This document shows positions 9,549 through 19,924 of a stretch of 64,000 bases of DNA, in pieces. The stretch spans positions 46,428,898-46,492,897 of the forward strand of contig CM064551.1 in NCBI GenBank assembly GCA_032716605.1. The letters run 5' to 3'. The notes below the pieces were generated by a model. It was not told the origin of the DNA, ran no database searches, and saw nothing but the letters and a program-made list of their open reading frames with translations. Each line of letters opens with the position of its first letter. Positions within the stretch are counted from its first letter, which is position 1. The stretch comes from Paralithodes platypus (lineage: Eukaryota; Arthropoda; Malacostraca; Decapoda; Lithodidae). The translations under genes and the position numbers were made by a program.

Positions 9549-11262
9549 TGACCAGCGTAATGGGAGGCGAGGTAATGCGGTGATAGGTTCACCACACACA
9601 CCCTCCGTAGATTGGGCGTGTCCTCGCGGCCCAACTGAAGTTGAAGAACCAGGTCCTAAGGCCTGGCAGGTGCATGTAGAATCCGCTCCCATCTGATGTG
9701 TTTGGCTGCCCAGAAGGCAGGGGAGTAGGGTGCGACGATGACGCACCATACAGGCTAGTGAAGCGATGATGATGACGCAACCCATAGTGATAGCCGCCCA
9801 GAGCGGCCACGGGTGCGGTGTGGAAGACAGCGGTGGAGGCCTCTTCACCAAGTGGAGCTTGTGGAGTAGGTCAGCCACGGCCACGGGGTCAGTCGATCCA
9901 TCAGGATAATCATCTTCCTGCAATAACCTCAGAATACTTTTAGCTTTTGGGAGAGTGAGGTTAAAATTGCTAGGAATCTTTCGCGGCAGTATCTCTAACT
10001 GCTGGCGACTATTGTAAGTAACGATGGACGGCAGGGTAACTTCTGATGAGTGTGCACTGCAACCCTGACCTAACACAATAGTACCTGTGCCATGAACTGT
10101 CTCTCTGTGTTTATGAAGCTTTCCACCTGGGCAATTAAAAGTGAATTGAATAGGCTTAGGGGTAGAAAATGTCCATCCCTTCTTTGTCTGATGAAATACA
10201 GGAATAAAACTAGTAAGTATTACCATAGGACACAAATAGTCAGATTCAGGCCTTTCTAAAAATACTGATACTTGATTATTCAATACAGTCGAGTCATATA
10301 GAGGACCCAGTGGAGGACAAACGAATAGTGAACCATGGCTGTGACACATTTCAAAATCATCATACATTGAATAAGTATTCCTATCCTCTGATATAGCGAG
10401 GAATTTAGCAGATAGCTTAGTTTGCAAATAATGAGAAGAATTAGGAATACGAAAAGGAAGGGCGTTAATCCGAAACACATCAAACATGTCTCCCGGATTT
10501 CCGCGTAATGGAACCAATAAGTAAAAAAAGAAAATGTTATGTGCATTGGTTGGCCTTGAGATGATGTGTATAGTGTCTCTGTATAGGCTCAAATATTCTG
10601 ATCTGGCAGGATATAAAAGACCCGGTGTCCTAAGAGAGGCTTCAGAAAGGGCTTCTAGTAGGATATCCGAAGGCATAATATATGGAGACAATTCCATTTG
10701 GATCATTTTATCTAACCCTAGCTTAACATTTATAATGTCTGACCTATTATCAGATAAAGATATCTGTAAGGCTAATAAACTCTCTATCATTCTAGTCTGT
10801 TGCTCTAATGCTAGAGTATTAGTGGAAAGTTCATATGAGCTAATGAACTAGCTTTCTGTAGCTTAATTATGGCTGCATTCATGGTCGTCATTTTCCTGAC
10901 AGTAATATTAAAAAGTCTTGAATGAACATTTAGCATATCACGCTCTTGTTCCGTTAACTCTTCCAAATTTCCTAATCTATCGTAAATTAAATCAACTTGA
11001 CTTTGCGTTGCTACGCCAAATAATGCATTGGTCAAAGAGCCTACTATATCTAGTGCACCGCGCCTACGTCGCTGCTGACGCACAGGTATGGTACCTAGGG
11101 GACTTGTGGAGGTTCGGTAATTTAAGTAATTCATAAAGTCGTCAAATACATGAGTTAATTCAGTCTCAAACGAATCAATGGCATTACGAAGGTGGATACA
11201 ACGCTCTCGTTACTCATACACTCCATTGACCTAGATAAATTAGTCGCATACTCTCTAGTCTT
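9549..11262 (-). pseudogene. Gypsy-type envelope glycoprotein relic, main part
   Basis: Minus strand. A short frame (10811-11134) carries a polybasic cleavage-like run (RQQRRRR, about residues 19-25) followed by a GALDIVGSLTNALFG-type stretch, as in insect errantivirus and baculovirus F-like fusion proteins. The next frame (from 10790) continues the ectodomain with several Cys and has a membrane segment (about residues 330-349, LWAAITMGCVIIIASLACMV) near the C-terminus. The last 20 or so residues of that open frame come from inserted element A. Frame changes lie near 11200 and between 10811 and 10790. The N-terminus is on the other side of PB2 (16902-17054). Such a protein would act at the membrane, but this copy is broken in several places. 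Confidence 0.75.
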
Positions 11263-11266
11263 TTAA

Positions 11267-11329
11267 CCCGGGAGCTGCGGGGAGACTCTTAAGAGTTCCC
11301 CCGGCGCACTGCGGGGAGACTCTTAAGAG
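11267..11329 (+). repeat. PB2 left end with two subterminal iterons
   Basis: CTGCGGGGAGACTCTTAAGAG occurs at 11275-11295 and 11309-11329 (21 of 21 identical, period 34). Each ends in the palindrome CTCTTAAGAG. The placement, between the TTAA and the transposase start, is the same as in PB1 and PB3. Confidence 0.85.
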
Positions 11330-11486
11330 CAGAGACTTTGAACACGTACCAAAACCGCGCGTTTATAGCCAGGCGGCTGAAAATTGGTGTGGGTATAGTA
11401 CTACATGTCAACTCTCGATACCACCCCGCCAAACGCTCGCCCCGCACTCGTGCAAGCACCACCGCGCCAGTAACCACGCACTAGTC

Positions 11487-14317
11487 ATGGAGCCTACACG
11501 TCCCTCACGCTCGCTCCCTGATGACACAACCAGCCCTCCTTCTGGTGGTGTTAGCCGCCGTGGAAGGCAGAGGGTGGCTGCCAAAGACCCTAGCTACCAG
11601 TACGACACGCCCTACAGCTCAGAGGACGAATCACCAGCACCAAAAGCACGTAAAACACGTGCAAGCAGGGCAATGGCACAGAGGTCATTGGTCTTTCGGG
11701 ACACTGCCACCACGACCCAGGCCACTGCAACAACCACTACCACCACCACTGCCACCACTGCCACCCCTGCCACCCCTGCCACCGTACCAGCGACGCAGGA
11801 GGCCGCCCTAGGGCTGCATTACCTGCGGGGGCAGGAAAAATGAAAGGCACGGGCGTAGGGAAAAGAACCCGTACGCCAGCCACAGTGCCCCTACCACCAC
11901 CAACACCACCAGCCGCCCCTGGCCCGGCTGCCCCTGCCGCTCCTGCTGCCCCTGCCGCCCCTGCCGCCCCTGCTGCCCCTGCCGCCCCTGCCGCCCCTGC
12001 CCAAGGAACAGGGAAGGGGAAGGGGAAAGGGAGAGGGAAAGCGACTGGGAAATCGACTGCTGGCCCGGGTGTCCCTGCCTGCCCTGCTGCCCCTGCCGCC
12101 CCTGCCGCCCCTGCCCAAGGAACAGGGAAGGGAAGGGGAAAGCGACTGGGAAAGCGACTGCTGGCCTTGGTGTCCCTGCCGGCCCTGCTGCCCCTGTTGC
12201 CCCTGCCGCCCCTGCCCAAGGAACAGAGAGAAGGGCGACAGGCACCACCATCATCTTGCCATCAAGGCCACGCACCACTGCTGCCCCTGCCGCCGCCGCC
12301 CCTGCCGCCGCCGCCCCTGCCGCCGCCCCTGCCACCACCTCTGCTGTCCCTGTCCATAAGACTCCCGCACGTGCCAAAGTGACCCGGAAAACTCTTACAT
12401 CATCTAAGTATGCCGCCCTGCTGTTTGATGGTGATTCGCAGGACATTGGCAGCCCGGGTTTCGACGACGAAGCCCTAGCACGGGACCAAGGGTGGGGGGA
12501 TTTGGGAGTGGACAGTGGGAGTGAGTCCGACGTCGGTGACGAAAACGAGGAAGGGCATCGTCTGTCAAGTGAAGAGGAGGGTAATGATGATGAAGTGCTG
12601 TATCGCGACCATGGAAGCGATATTTCAGACGCAGAAGCAGACGCAGACGACATTCCGATCCCTGGCATGCCTTCGTTCGATTGGTCTGACGGGGTCAATT
12701 TTGTACCTGACCTGCCCTGCCCCAGTTCAATCCTGGGACGTCAGGAACAACTGACGACTGGCCCTGTGATGATCAAGCGAACGAAAGCGACTTCTTCCTC
12801 GCTTTTTTCGACATGGAGGTAATGACGTACATCGTTGCCCAAACAAACGCCTACTACAGGTGGGTGTTTGGCAGATTGGACGTCCTTTCTCCAAAAGCGA
12901 GAATACGAGGCTGGGTGGATACGACTGTGGCAGAATTTCTGACGTTCTTTGCCTTGTTGTTCCTCATGCCTCTGATCAAGAAGCATGTGTTGCAACACTA
13001 CTGGAAGCACGACCCTCTCATCGCCACCCCAACTTTCAATAAGTTCATGACTCGTGACAGATTTTTGTTGCTGCTAAGATTTATGCACTTTGCAGACAAC
13101 GAAATACCTAACAGGATTGACAGGATATGGAAAGTTCGGGATGTGTTCACCATGTTGTTGGAGAGGTATAGGAAATACTTTTACCCCTTCCTCAATTTGG
13201 TGATTGATGAGTCGCTCGTGCTCTTCAAAGGACGTCTTGTTTTCAAGCAGTATATCCCCTTGAAGAGGCATAGGTTCGGAATCAAGCTCTTCGTGTTGTG
13301 CGACTGTGAAACTGGAATAGTGCTTGACATGATCGTGTATACAGGAACTGACATTGACGTACCGAAAGCCGCTGCCAATGACCCCATGGGCATGTCAGGT
13401 GCCATCGTCAGGAAAATGTTGGCACCTTACCTGGGCAAAGGCCACATCATCTACACTGACAACTGGTATACTTCTCCTGCTCTCTGCCAGTTTCTTTATG
13501 ACAACCAAACGGGGTCATGTGGGACTGTCAGAAAGACAAGAAAGTTTATGCCAAAGTTCACAGGTGATGTCATTCCTCTCACAGATGCCTCCTCCAGTGA
13601 CACACCTTCAGAAGACGACCTGGCCCAGGAACACCGCGAGAGGCATGTGCGAAGAAGGCGACGAAAGGGGCAGAAATACAAGCAGCTCGAGAAGTGTGGG
13701 AAACTGATAGCCCTGAAGTGGAAGGATAAACGAGACGTCCACCTGCTTTCCACCGTCCACACAGGTGCCCAGGTGGATTCTGGCAAAATCCACTACCGAA
13801 CCAGGAAGACAATCTACAAGCCCGACATGGTAGTGGACTACACCAAAAACATGCGCCTGGTGGACAAGTCTGACTGTCAGGTGTTGAGTGTCTGAGGAAG
13901 ACTGTGAAGTGGTATCACAAGCTCTTCCTCCACCTAGTTGACATAACGATGCTGAACGCCTACAACTTGTGGTTGGTGAAGAAGGATATGGCCCCAAACC
14001 AGAAGCTGAAATTCCGGGAGTTCGTGTACAACGTCTCCTACCAACTCCTGGAGAAGTATGGCACCACCACTCACAGACGTACGGCATGGCGTGGGGATCA
14101 CGTTCCTGACCGCATCCAGTTGGGTGTCGAAAGACACTACACAACCAACACCGAGCTGATTGGCCCTCGTCACAGGCAGGTGCAGTGCACCGTCTGCAGC
14201 TCCAGTGTGAGGAAACCCCATGTAACCAAAAGAGTCACCTCAATGTGCGCCGAGTGCAAAGTTGGACTCTGCCTGGGTGACTGCTTCAGGGACTACCACA
14301 CCTTCAAGAACTACTGA
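11487..14317 (+). pseudogene. PB2 piggyBac transposase, several frameshifts
   Basis: The reading passes through five overlapping frames (11487-11843, 11840-12382, 12256-12822, 12813-13895, 13904-14317), so at least four indels are present. The N-terminal third is low complexity: acidic/Ser, a poly-Thr tract, then long Ala-Ala-Pro repeats. The DDE domain is clear. Counted from the ATG at 12813, catalytic Asp are D132 (IDESLVLFKG), D216 (YTDNWYTS) and D342 (VDYTKNM). An Arg-rich insert (RRRRR, about 280-284) lies between the second and third Asp and is absent from PB1. The last frame ends in a Cys-rich finger (CTVC...CAEC...C...C..YH). The break at about 13890 looks like loss of a short tandem copy of GAGTGTC, by comparison with PB1. 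Start: ATG at 11487, 220 bp from the TTAA-side end. Confidence 0.88.
11910..12345 (+). repeat. Coding minisatellites in the PB2 transposase N-terminus
   Basis: A (CCTGCCGCC)n-type array encodes Pro-Ala-Ala repeats. It alternates with three copies of a unit of roughly 100-115 bp starting CCCAAGGAACAG near 11999, 12114 and 12214. Slippage in this GC-rich array probably caused the frame changes. It produces long Gly/Ala/Pro open frames on the opposite strand that are not genes. Confidence 0.85.
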
Positions 14318-14743
14318 GTGTCGGCCCCTGCCCTGCCCTGACCTGCCCTGGACTCGCCCCGTGCCCTGCCCTGGACTCGCCTCCTGCCCTGCCCTGCCCT
14401 GGACTCGCGCCCTACCTTACCTGACCTGACCTAATTGATCACGCTACCTCATAATGTAACATATATATTATATAATGTATAAGTTCCAAAGATGTCCCTG
14501 TGATATAGCTTTTACATTATATAATTGTATGTTTCATTATTTAGTTTATAAGTTTCAAAGATTTACATGTAATATGCCTTATTTTTTTAGTATATCAATA
14601 TATATGTTTGTTATTAGCCTAAGTAATGTGTATATAATTATTTTCTTACCTCAATTGAATTGTACAAAAATAAATATGTTTCAATATATCATGTCAAACC
14701 TACTATCATAATAAAATAAAACAATAAAAAAGAAAAAAAGAAA
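14318..14743 (+). other. PB2 3' flank with CCTGCCCTGGACTCGCC minisatellite
   Basis: Directly after the transposase stop, 14320-14430 holds degenerate copies of CCTGCCCTGGACTCGCC. AT-rich DNA follows, with ATATATTA tracts and an A-rich stretch (14710-14743, including AATAAAATAAAA) that could serve as a polyadenylation region. No gene is seen. Confidence 0.6.
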
Positions 14744-14826
14744 ACAAGGTCATGTCATTGTATTCTTACAATATGATATATTCTATGAATATTTCATATT
14801 GTTTGAATACAATGGCATGATCTTGT
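14744..14826. repeat. Tight foldback: 40-bp arms, 3-nt loop
   Basis: Arms at 14744-14783 and 14787-14826 pair at about 35 of 40 positions, beginning ACAAGGTCATG and ending GCATGATCTTGT. A-rich DNA flanks both sides. The stem resembles a miRNA-like precursor or the core of a small foldback element. I see no target-site duplication that I can trust. Confidence 0.8.
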
Positions 14827-14959
14827 AAAAAAAAAAATTTATAAATGTTTTTCTAGACAATATAAAACCTTCCCCATAACCCCCTCCTGGATTCGATCCA
14901 CTACCCTTCGACACTTTGAGTTTTCCAGTCCGCGACCTTACCAACCATGCCACAGGAGC
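14827..14959 (-). repeat. tRNA-derived SINE-like sequence
   Basis: On the minus strand, 14959-14883 is 77 nt with tRNA features. Its ends can pair (GCTCCTG with CAGGAGG, 6 of 7), TGGCATGGTTGG resembles an A box and GGATCGAATCC a B box. No regular anticodon stem forms, so it is not a working tRNA. Downstream, on the same strand, a run of T (complement of the A-run at about 14827-14837) could terminate Pol III. The best reading is a tRNA-derived SINE or tRNA pseudogene. Confidence 0.55.
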
Positions 14960-15027
14960 TCATACCAAATATCACTCAAAACTTCGTGTCTACAATCGAA
15001 ATGACAATATACAAAAAAAAATGAATT

Positions 15028-15061
15028 ATCCCACCAATTTACGTTTGTAAATTGATGGGAT
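15028..15061. repeat. Small hairpin, 15-bp arms
   Basis: ATCCCACCAATTTAC pairs with GTAAATTGATGGGAT across a 4-nt loop with one mismatch. It is the second stem-forming element within 300 bp. Function unknown. Confidence 0.7.
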
Positions 15062-15761
15062 TATCAATTATATCATGCCAAGGTTTATAATAGTTTGTCT
15101 CTGTCAAGAATTAGTAATTATATAACTTTATTCTGTCAAAAATTGCCCAAACACTCAGCAAAATTGCCCCTCTCAGTGTGACTCCATTCATTTTCACACG
15201 GTCAGGCGGTCACGAGGTGACCCTTGCCGCTCCTTGATTCTCCAGCTACAGCAGCTCTGTCTGGGAACAAAATTGGTATAATACAATAATGGATAAAATA
15301 CTCTTCACAAATACATTTGTATTGTATAATATTGTAAATAAAAATGAATAATAACTGTGTGGGTGTCGAAAATTGCTCAACCAGCTTTCTTATGTCTCGC
15401 CTACGCGCGTATATTGGATTATACATAGTCATGACTGTCATACAAATAATTGCAGTAGGTCTCGAATATACATTTAGATTGCATATTACTTCGAAATAAA
15501 TAAGTAAACGTTTCTCTGGTGGCAATCTACCCTTTCCCAGGTGTAAGGAGACACCAGTCTATATTTAGCCCTCTATCACAACAGGCAATCTGCCTGTGTT
15601 GACTCAGCACCGTCGCTGGTGGTCTATAAATATAGTACTTTATTTACAGTCAATGGCCTACATGTTTCTGTGGTACTTCACATGTGTCTAAAATGCAATG
15701 TCTGCTTGCATAAAAATGCAATTCTGAAGTCCATTTATATGTACGACATACGCATGTCTCA

Positions 15762-15796
<35 letters not shown>

Positions 15797-16019
15797 CCTG
15801 ACTCATGTTATTGTAGACCTGTTGATGGCAACGAACACCAGCCATCTGGTAGACATAAGGGTCAAATACCAAACATCAATACGCCTGGGGCGCCTCCACA
15901 ATTATCACTAAGCTGGTTATCTATCTAGAGATCTGCCTGACTTCCATCTCTCCACGACTCACTCACTCACTGCACCCCTGCATGCCTCCCTCCCACCCAC
16001 CCACCCCCAACCCCCCCTT
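15062..16019. other. Non-coding interior of PB2
   Basis: AT-rich DNA with a (CT)n microsatellite at about 15766-15792. Short frames here lack recognisable content. I see no TIR or TTAA pair that would define a nested element. Confidence 0.5.
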
Positions 16020-16620
16020 TCAGGCTTCCGTCTGCTAGAAACACATTCACAATTTGCGTAAATATCGCATCAATTGGGCTATATGCGGTATATTCCTTGT
16101 TATATGGGACGCCTACATATGTACACGTCTTTATTATAGCATGAGAGTGCTCTAAATACAAGATTGACGTGATATTTATGGCGTAACACACCCTCTCCCA
16201 CTTTCATTCCCACCACAACTCACTCACACCTTGGTTCACGCATAGAAACTCATTGATAATGTGCGTAAATATCGCATGAATTGGTTTATATGCGGTATAT
16301 ATTTTGATGTATGGCACGTATACATACGTACAAGTCTGTATTATAGCGTGACAGTGCTCTACGTACAAGATATACGTGATATGTATGGCGTAAACCACAC
16401 TCTCAGCTCATAAATTGCCGCCAAACCTCCAACACATCTTCATTCCCGCCTAAATATTCTCTTATAATTCCCTTATATATTGCAATTTTTGGTCACTATG
16501 AGGCATATTCATTGTTATATGGGTGCCCTACACATGTATACATACTCTAAATAGCCTAAAAGGGCTCGAAAAAGGAGATATACGTGATAATACGCGGTAA
16601 CCCACCCCCTCCTCCCTCTC
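16020..16620 (+). repeat. Three degenerate tandem units of about 180-240 bp
   Basis: Units near 16040-16190, 16250-16400 and 16470-16610 share GCGTAAATATCGCAT, TATGCGGTATAT, ACGTCTTTATTATAGC-type and ACGTGATA..TATGGCGTAAC blocks; the third is the most diverged. They lie close to the right end of PB2 and could be subterminal repeats of that element or an old satellite fragment. Peptides from the antisense frames of units 1 and 2 are also similar, which reflects the DNA duplication. Confidence 0.65.
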
Positions 16621-16897
16621 CTTCTATCCCCTGCGCGCGTAAATATTCGGCAGGGAAATCTCGCCGCTCGATGACAATCTAGCCGCGCGGTGCCATTCGC
16701 TCCACATTTTTCAACTACGGACCGTTCCCCTACCCCCCCCAGACATTTTTTGGGGGGTCAAATATATATGGGCCGATGCACGCAAACATTCCCTACACGA
16801 TGATGTACTTTTTATCGAAATTGGCAATAGGTCCCAAAATCATCATAGGTGCGCACAGTCTTACCCTGTAGAAAACCCCCTGTGCGCCGCGGAGAGG
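16621..16897. other. PB2 right terminal region
   Basis: Mixed sequence with short CG-rich motifs, a C-run near 16731-16740 followed by a G-run, and the terminal CGCCGCGGAGAGG next to TTAA at 16898. The open frame running through here on the minus strand joins the env N-terminus to element DNA only by chance. Confidence 0.5.
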
Positions 16898-16901
16898 TTA
16901 A

Positions 16902-17054
16902 GAGAGGTTCGATGGCTAGGGTAACGTTGATTTGGTACGGGATGACATAGGTGTTTCCCGTGATGAGCAGTTGTGCTTCCTCGGTGAATATGAGGGACCC
17001 TTCCAAGTTGGCTTCGTTTCTTGGGACGAGTGCTACTCCCATGCTCAGTAACAT
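16902..17054 (-). pseudogene. Env N-terminal segment
   Basis: Minus strand, starting at ATG 17054 immediately after a good splice acceptor. It begins with a short hydrophobic stretch (MLLSMGVALV) that could be a signal peptide and runs to the PB2 insertion site at TTAA 16898-16901, beyond which the frame resumes at 11262. This arrangement, with env starting at a 3' splice site at the end of pol, matches what is known for errantivirus env expression from a spliced RNA. Confidence 0.65.
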
Positions 17055-17072
17055 CTGTAAATACAAAATATA
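17055..17072 (-). promoter_or_regulatory. Predicted 3' splice acceptor for env mRNA
   Basis: Minus strand reads TATTTTGTATTTACAG followed directly by the env ATG at 17054. A T-rich tract with CAG and an adjacent start codon is the expected form for the subgenomic env transcript of errantiviruses. The donor would be upstream in gag or the leader, which is not in this window. Confidence 0.5.
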
Positions 17073-18663
17073 ATTGTACAATCTTCGCTGATGTTCTAAG
17101 GGGCGTGGCATAACAAGAGGCAAATCATTCGCTCCACCCCTAGATCGTAAGGCATAAGGATGAGCTACCGCATCATTCCTAACCTCATCAAAATCATCAT
17201 CATCAGCATTATCCCTCACAGAAGTATCCTCATGTTCACTGTCACTTTCCGAACTTTCGGACACACTAACATCATGCATATGTTCCGTATCCTCATCTAA
17301 GGCATAGGAAACGGGACTTTGTGTCTCTTGTCGTTGTACGGGATATGCTTTCCTAGCATTCATGCTTTCTAGGGATGATATTGCCTCTTCATGTACCACA
17401 CGTACCCTATCTGTGTGAATAGTTTTCTCCTTGCCATTTTTCATGCTCTTTACGACGATAACGACATCATTTATTTTCCTCACAAGTCTAAATGGCCCTT
17501 CATAGCAAGGTTGAAGCTTCTTAGATTCTCATTTTCGTGGAACTGTTTTCAGGTATATTCTATCACCTGCTGTAATAGGCTTGACTTTAGCTCTTTTTTG
17601 GCCTTTTTCATTTTAGTCTTGACATTCTTCTAAATATTTCTTGCATCGGTCATACGTACGATTTAGCTTGATCGCCAACTCATTCTTATAATCATCTAAA
17701 TTATAGCTGTGTGATTGCTGTGAAACAATCGTGGGGTACGGTATCTGAGGATCACGATGAAACAATATGTAAAAGGGAGAATCATGAATCACACGGTTGT
17801 ATCCCGAGTTATATGAAAATACAGCAAGGTTAAGCATTGAAGCCCAAATACCTGCATTATCCTCAACTAATGAACGAAGAATGTTTACTACCGTACCATT
17901 TGCTCGTTCTATCACTCCATTTGCTGATGGGTGATAGGCTGTTGTACATGTGTGCTTTATTTTCAACAGTGTTGCTACTTCATCAAATACACCTGTGAAT
18001 TCCTTTCCATTGTCAGTAACACACCAGGTTGGTGCTCCGTGCTTACAAATTACTTCATCTACGAATGCTTGAGCTGTACACTTTGCCGTTTTATCCATCA
18101 AAGGTGCGGCGATAAAAACCAAGAAAATTTGTCAATTACCGTGAGAATGAACTTGTAACCCTCATCTGAAGGAGGAAAAGGCCCTACCAGGTCTAGATCA
18201 ACTCTGGCAAAGGGTGCCTCTGGTATCGGATATCGCTTATAAGGTGCCGGAGCGTCCCCCATGACCTTGAAGCGGATACAGGTGTCACAGGTACTACAGA
18301 ACGATTCTATGCTTGCGTGCATGCCTGGCCAATAACAAAACTGTCTAAATCTATGCAATGTAGCTTTCACCCCACCATGGCTTGATGTAGGCTGAGTGTG
18401 GGCGAGATGCAGAGACGCGGATATTTTACTCTCCGGGACAATAATTAATTCGATGTGTCTCTCTACATCACGACTATTATCTCTTTTACGAAGATACAAG
18501 AGCCCATTCTCCTCCTGCAAACCTAGGTCAGACAGGGGGGCCCTGAGTTTAGACTGAAGATATCTCCGTTCTTCTTTACTAATATGGGTTAACGAATCTG
18601 TCTGTAAAAGGAAAATCAATCTACCATAAATTGGATGGTTCATTTGTTCCGTTGCAATGTCTA
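17073..18663 (-). pseudogene. Gypsy integrase
   Basis: Minus strand, in at least three frames. The upstream frame (to about 18098) has an HHCC zinc-binding domain (H91, H98, C128, C131 of the 190-codon frame) and the first catalytic Asp in RVDLDLVGPF. The next frame (17613-18122) has the other two catalytic residues, D37 in CVTDNGKEF and E72 in NGVIERANG, with the usual 35-residue spacing. The C-terminal frame has a GPF/Y-type motif (YEGPFRLV, about 17500), preceded by an in-frame TGA near 17531, and ends in an acidic tail. The enzyme would join retroelement cDNA to host DNA, but this copy has a frameshift near 18110 and a stop. The frame is continuous with RNase H across element B. Confidence 0.88.
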
Positions 18664-18667
18664 TTAA

Positions 18668-19147
18668 CACCTTACGAGCGGCCTATGCGGTTTATTTATG
18701 TGTACCGCACAGCGGGGTGTTTTTAGCCAAAATAGGGCTGTTTACGTGATCATTTTCATGCCTAAATAAGACCCAGAACGTAAAACAAGTACCTATCCCT
18801 GAAAGGGCATAAACAGAGCTTTCGAATGACACCATAACGATCCTTGTATGATGGATAGTTTTCTTGCAATAACCGTGCAACGCGAGTGCAAAAAGCAGGT
18901 AATTCGGTACTTTCAGTACATAATTGAGTATGTAGCGAGTGAGAGAGGGAGGAGGGAGCTGAGATTTGTGTCAGTAGGTTCGCCGCGGTGGTCTGGAGCA
19001 GTCATACGCTCGCTAGTCTCCTGCCACCACTTGTCTCTCTCTCTCAGCCACATTACGTGCTGAAATTGCCACTCGAGTTATGTCGAGCGCCGCCAATTTG
19101 TCCAGCTTTATTTAACTCGACTTATGTTGCTCGCCGCTAATTATGGG
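18668..19147 (-). mobile_element. Element B: 480-bp piggyBac-type non-autonomous element
   Basis: TTAA at 18664-18667 and 19148-19151. The right end reads inward CCCATAATTAGCGGCGAG; the left end is CACCTTACGAGCGGCC. The two ends match imperfectly. Excision with one TTAA rejoins the pol frame between RNase H and integrase. Two iterons lie inside the right end (19071-19099 and 19115-19143, period 44), built around ACTCGAGT/ACTCGACT and GCGCCGCCAAT/TCGCCGCTAAT, so the right end corresponds to the 5' end of the autonomous elements. The left end has a TGCGGT/ACCGCA dyad. It has no coding capacity. Confidence 0.8.
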
Positions 19148-19151
19148 TTAA

Positions 19152-19920
19152 ATTCCATTCTGTCTCGGTCGGTTTGATCTCTTGTTGCTTTACGTCTATT
19201 ACTGTGTTTGTCTCGTTTTCTCTTTCGTGTGTGGTCGCTAGAACAACTCTAACGGGAGACTGAACTATCGGTCTCCATCCTGTTATCGTCAGTACTCTAT
19301 CTTCTAGGACAGCTTGCGAGCATAGCCTACTCAGTGCGGCGGCTACGACGTTTTCTTTACCTGGTATGTAAACTGGCTGAATATCATACTCTACCACAAA
19401 CAATTACCAACGAGCTACTCTTCCACTAGGACTAGCGGATGTGAGAAGCCATACCAGAGGTCCTAACTTCTACAGGATACCCTAAAATTAAACTGCGATT
19501 AATCTTTAATCCATAAATGCCAATGCCTCACGTTCTACCGCAGCATAATGCTGTTCAGCTGAATTTAACCGTCTGCTAAATTACGTTAGAGGTCTGAGTC
19601 TTCCGCAATCGTCTTCTTGTTGCAATACACCTCCAATTGCTAAGTCTGAGGCATCTGTAGTTAATACGAAGGGCTTCGAAAAATCGGGGTAGGCTAATAC
19701 GATGTCTTTCAAGAGTGCCTTCTTAAGCTGTACGAATGCGGCATGCTCTTCTTCGGTGAATTATATCTTACTTTTGTCTTTCTTTTTACTTACTCTACCA
19801 CCAGTGAGCTTCGTTAAAGGGGCAACTTTATCTGAGTAACCAAGTACAAACTTTCTATAGTAGTTACATAAGCCTAAACAAATCTGCGACTCATGCATAG
19901 TCTGTGGTGGTGCCAACTCC
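19152..19920 (-). pseudogene. Gypsy RT C-terminus and RNase H
   Basis: Minus strand. At 19761-19920 is the RT thumb/connection (CLGLCNYYRKFVLGYS, then APLTKLTGG). Near 19620-19700 the RNase H start appears as FVLTTDASDLAIGGVL, containing the first catalytic Asp, though in a broken frame. At 19152-19403 is the RNase H end (YIPGKENVVAAALSRL), where the usual conserved Asp of the DALSR motif is Ala. Several stops and frame changes lie between. This enzyme would degrade the RNA strand during cDNA synthesis; the copy is inactive. Confidence 0.85.
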
Positions 19921-19924
19921 TTAA

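Larger units (their letters stand above)
11267..16897 (+). mobile_element. PB2: large piggyBac-family element, 5.6 kb, in env
   Basis: TTAA at 11263-11266 and 16898-16901 flank the element. Removing it with one TTAA rejoins the env frame, and that is the main support for the right boundary. The left end is CCCGGGAGCTGCGGGG; the right end, read inward, is CCTCTCCGCGGCGC, a weak match. A frameshifted transposase gene fills 11487-14317. The remaining 2.5 kb is non-coding, with hairpins, a tRNA-like sequence and degenerate tandem repeats, and may hold nested insertions I could not delimit. Confidence 0.75.

Noticed and set aside
11737..12698. Antisense Gly/Ala/Arg-rich frames
   Set aside because: They mirror the GC-rich minisatellite of the PB2 transposase and have no independent support.
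14883..14959. Functional tRNA gene
   Set aside because: The acceptor-like ends and boxes are present, but the anticodon stem does not pair.
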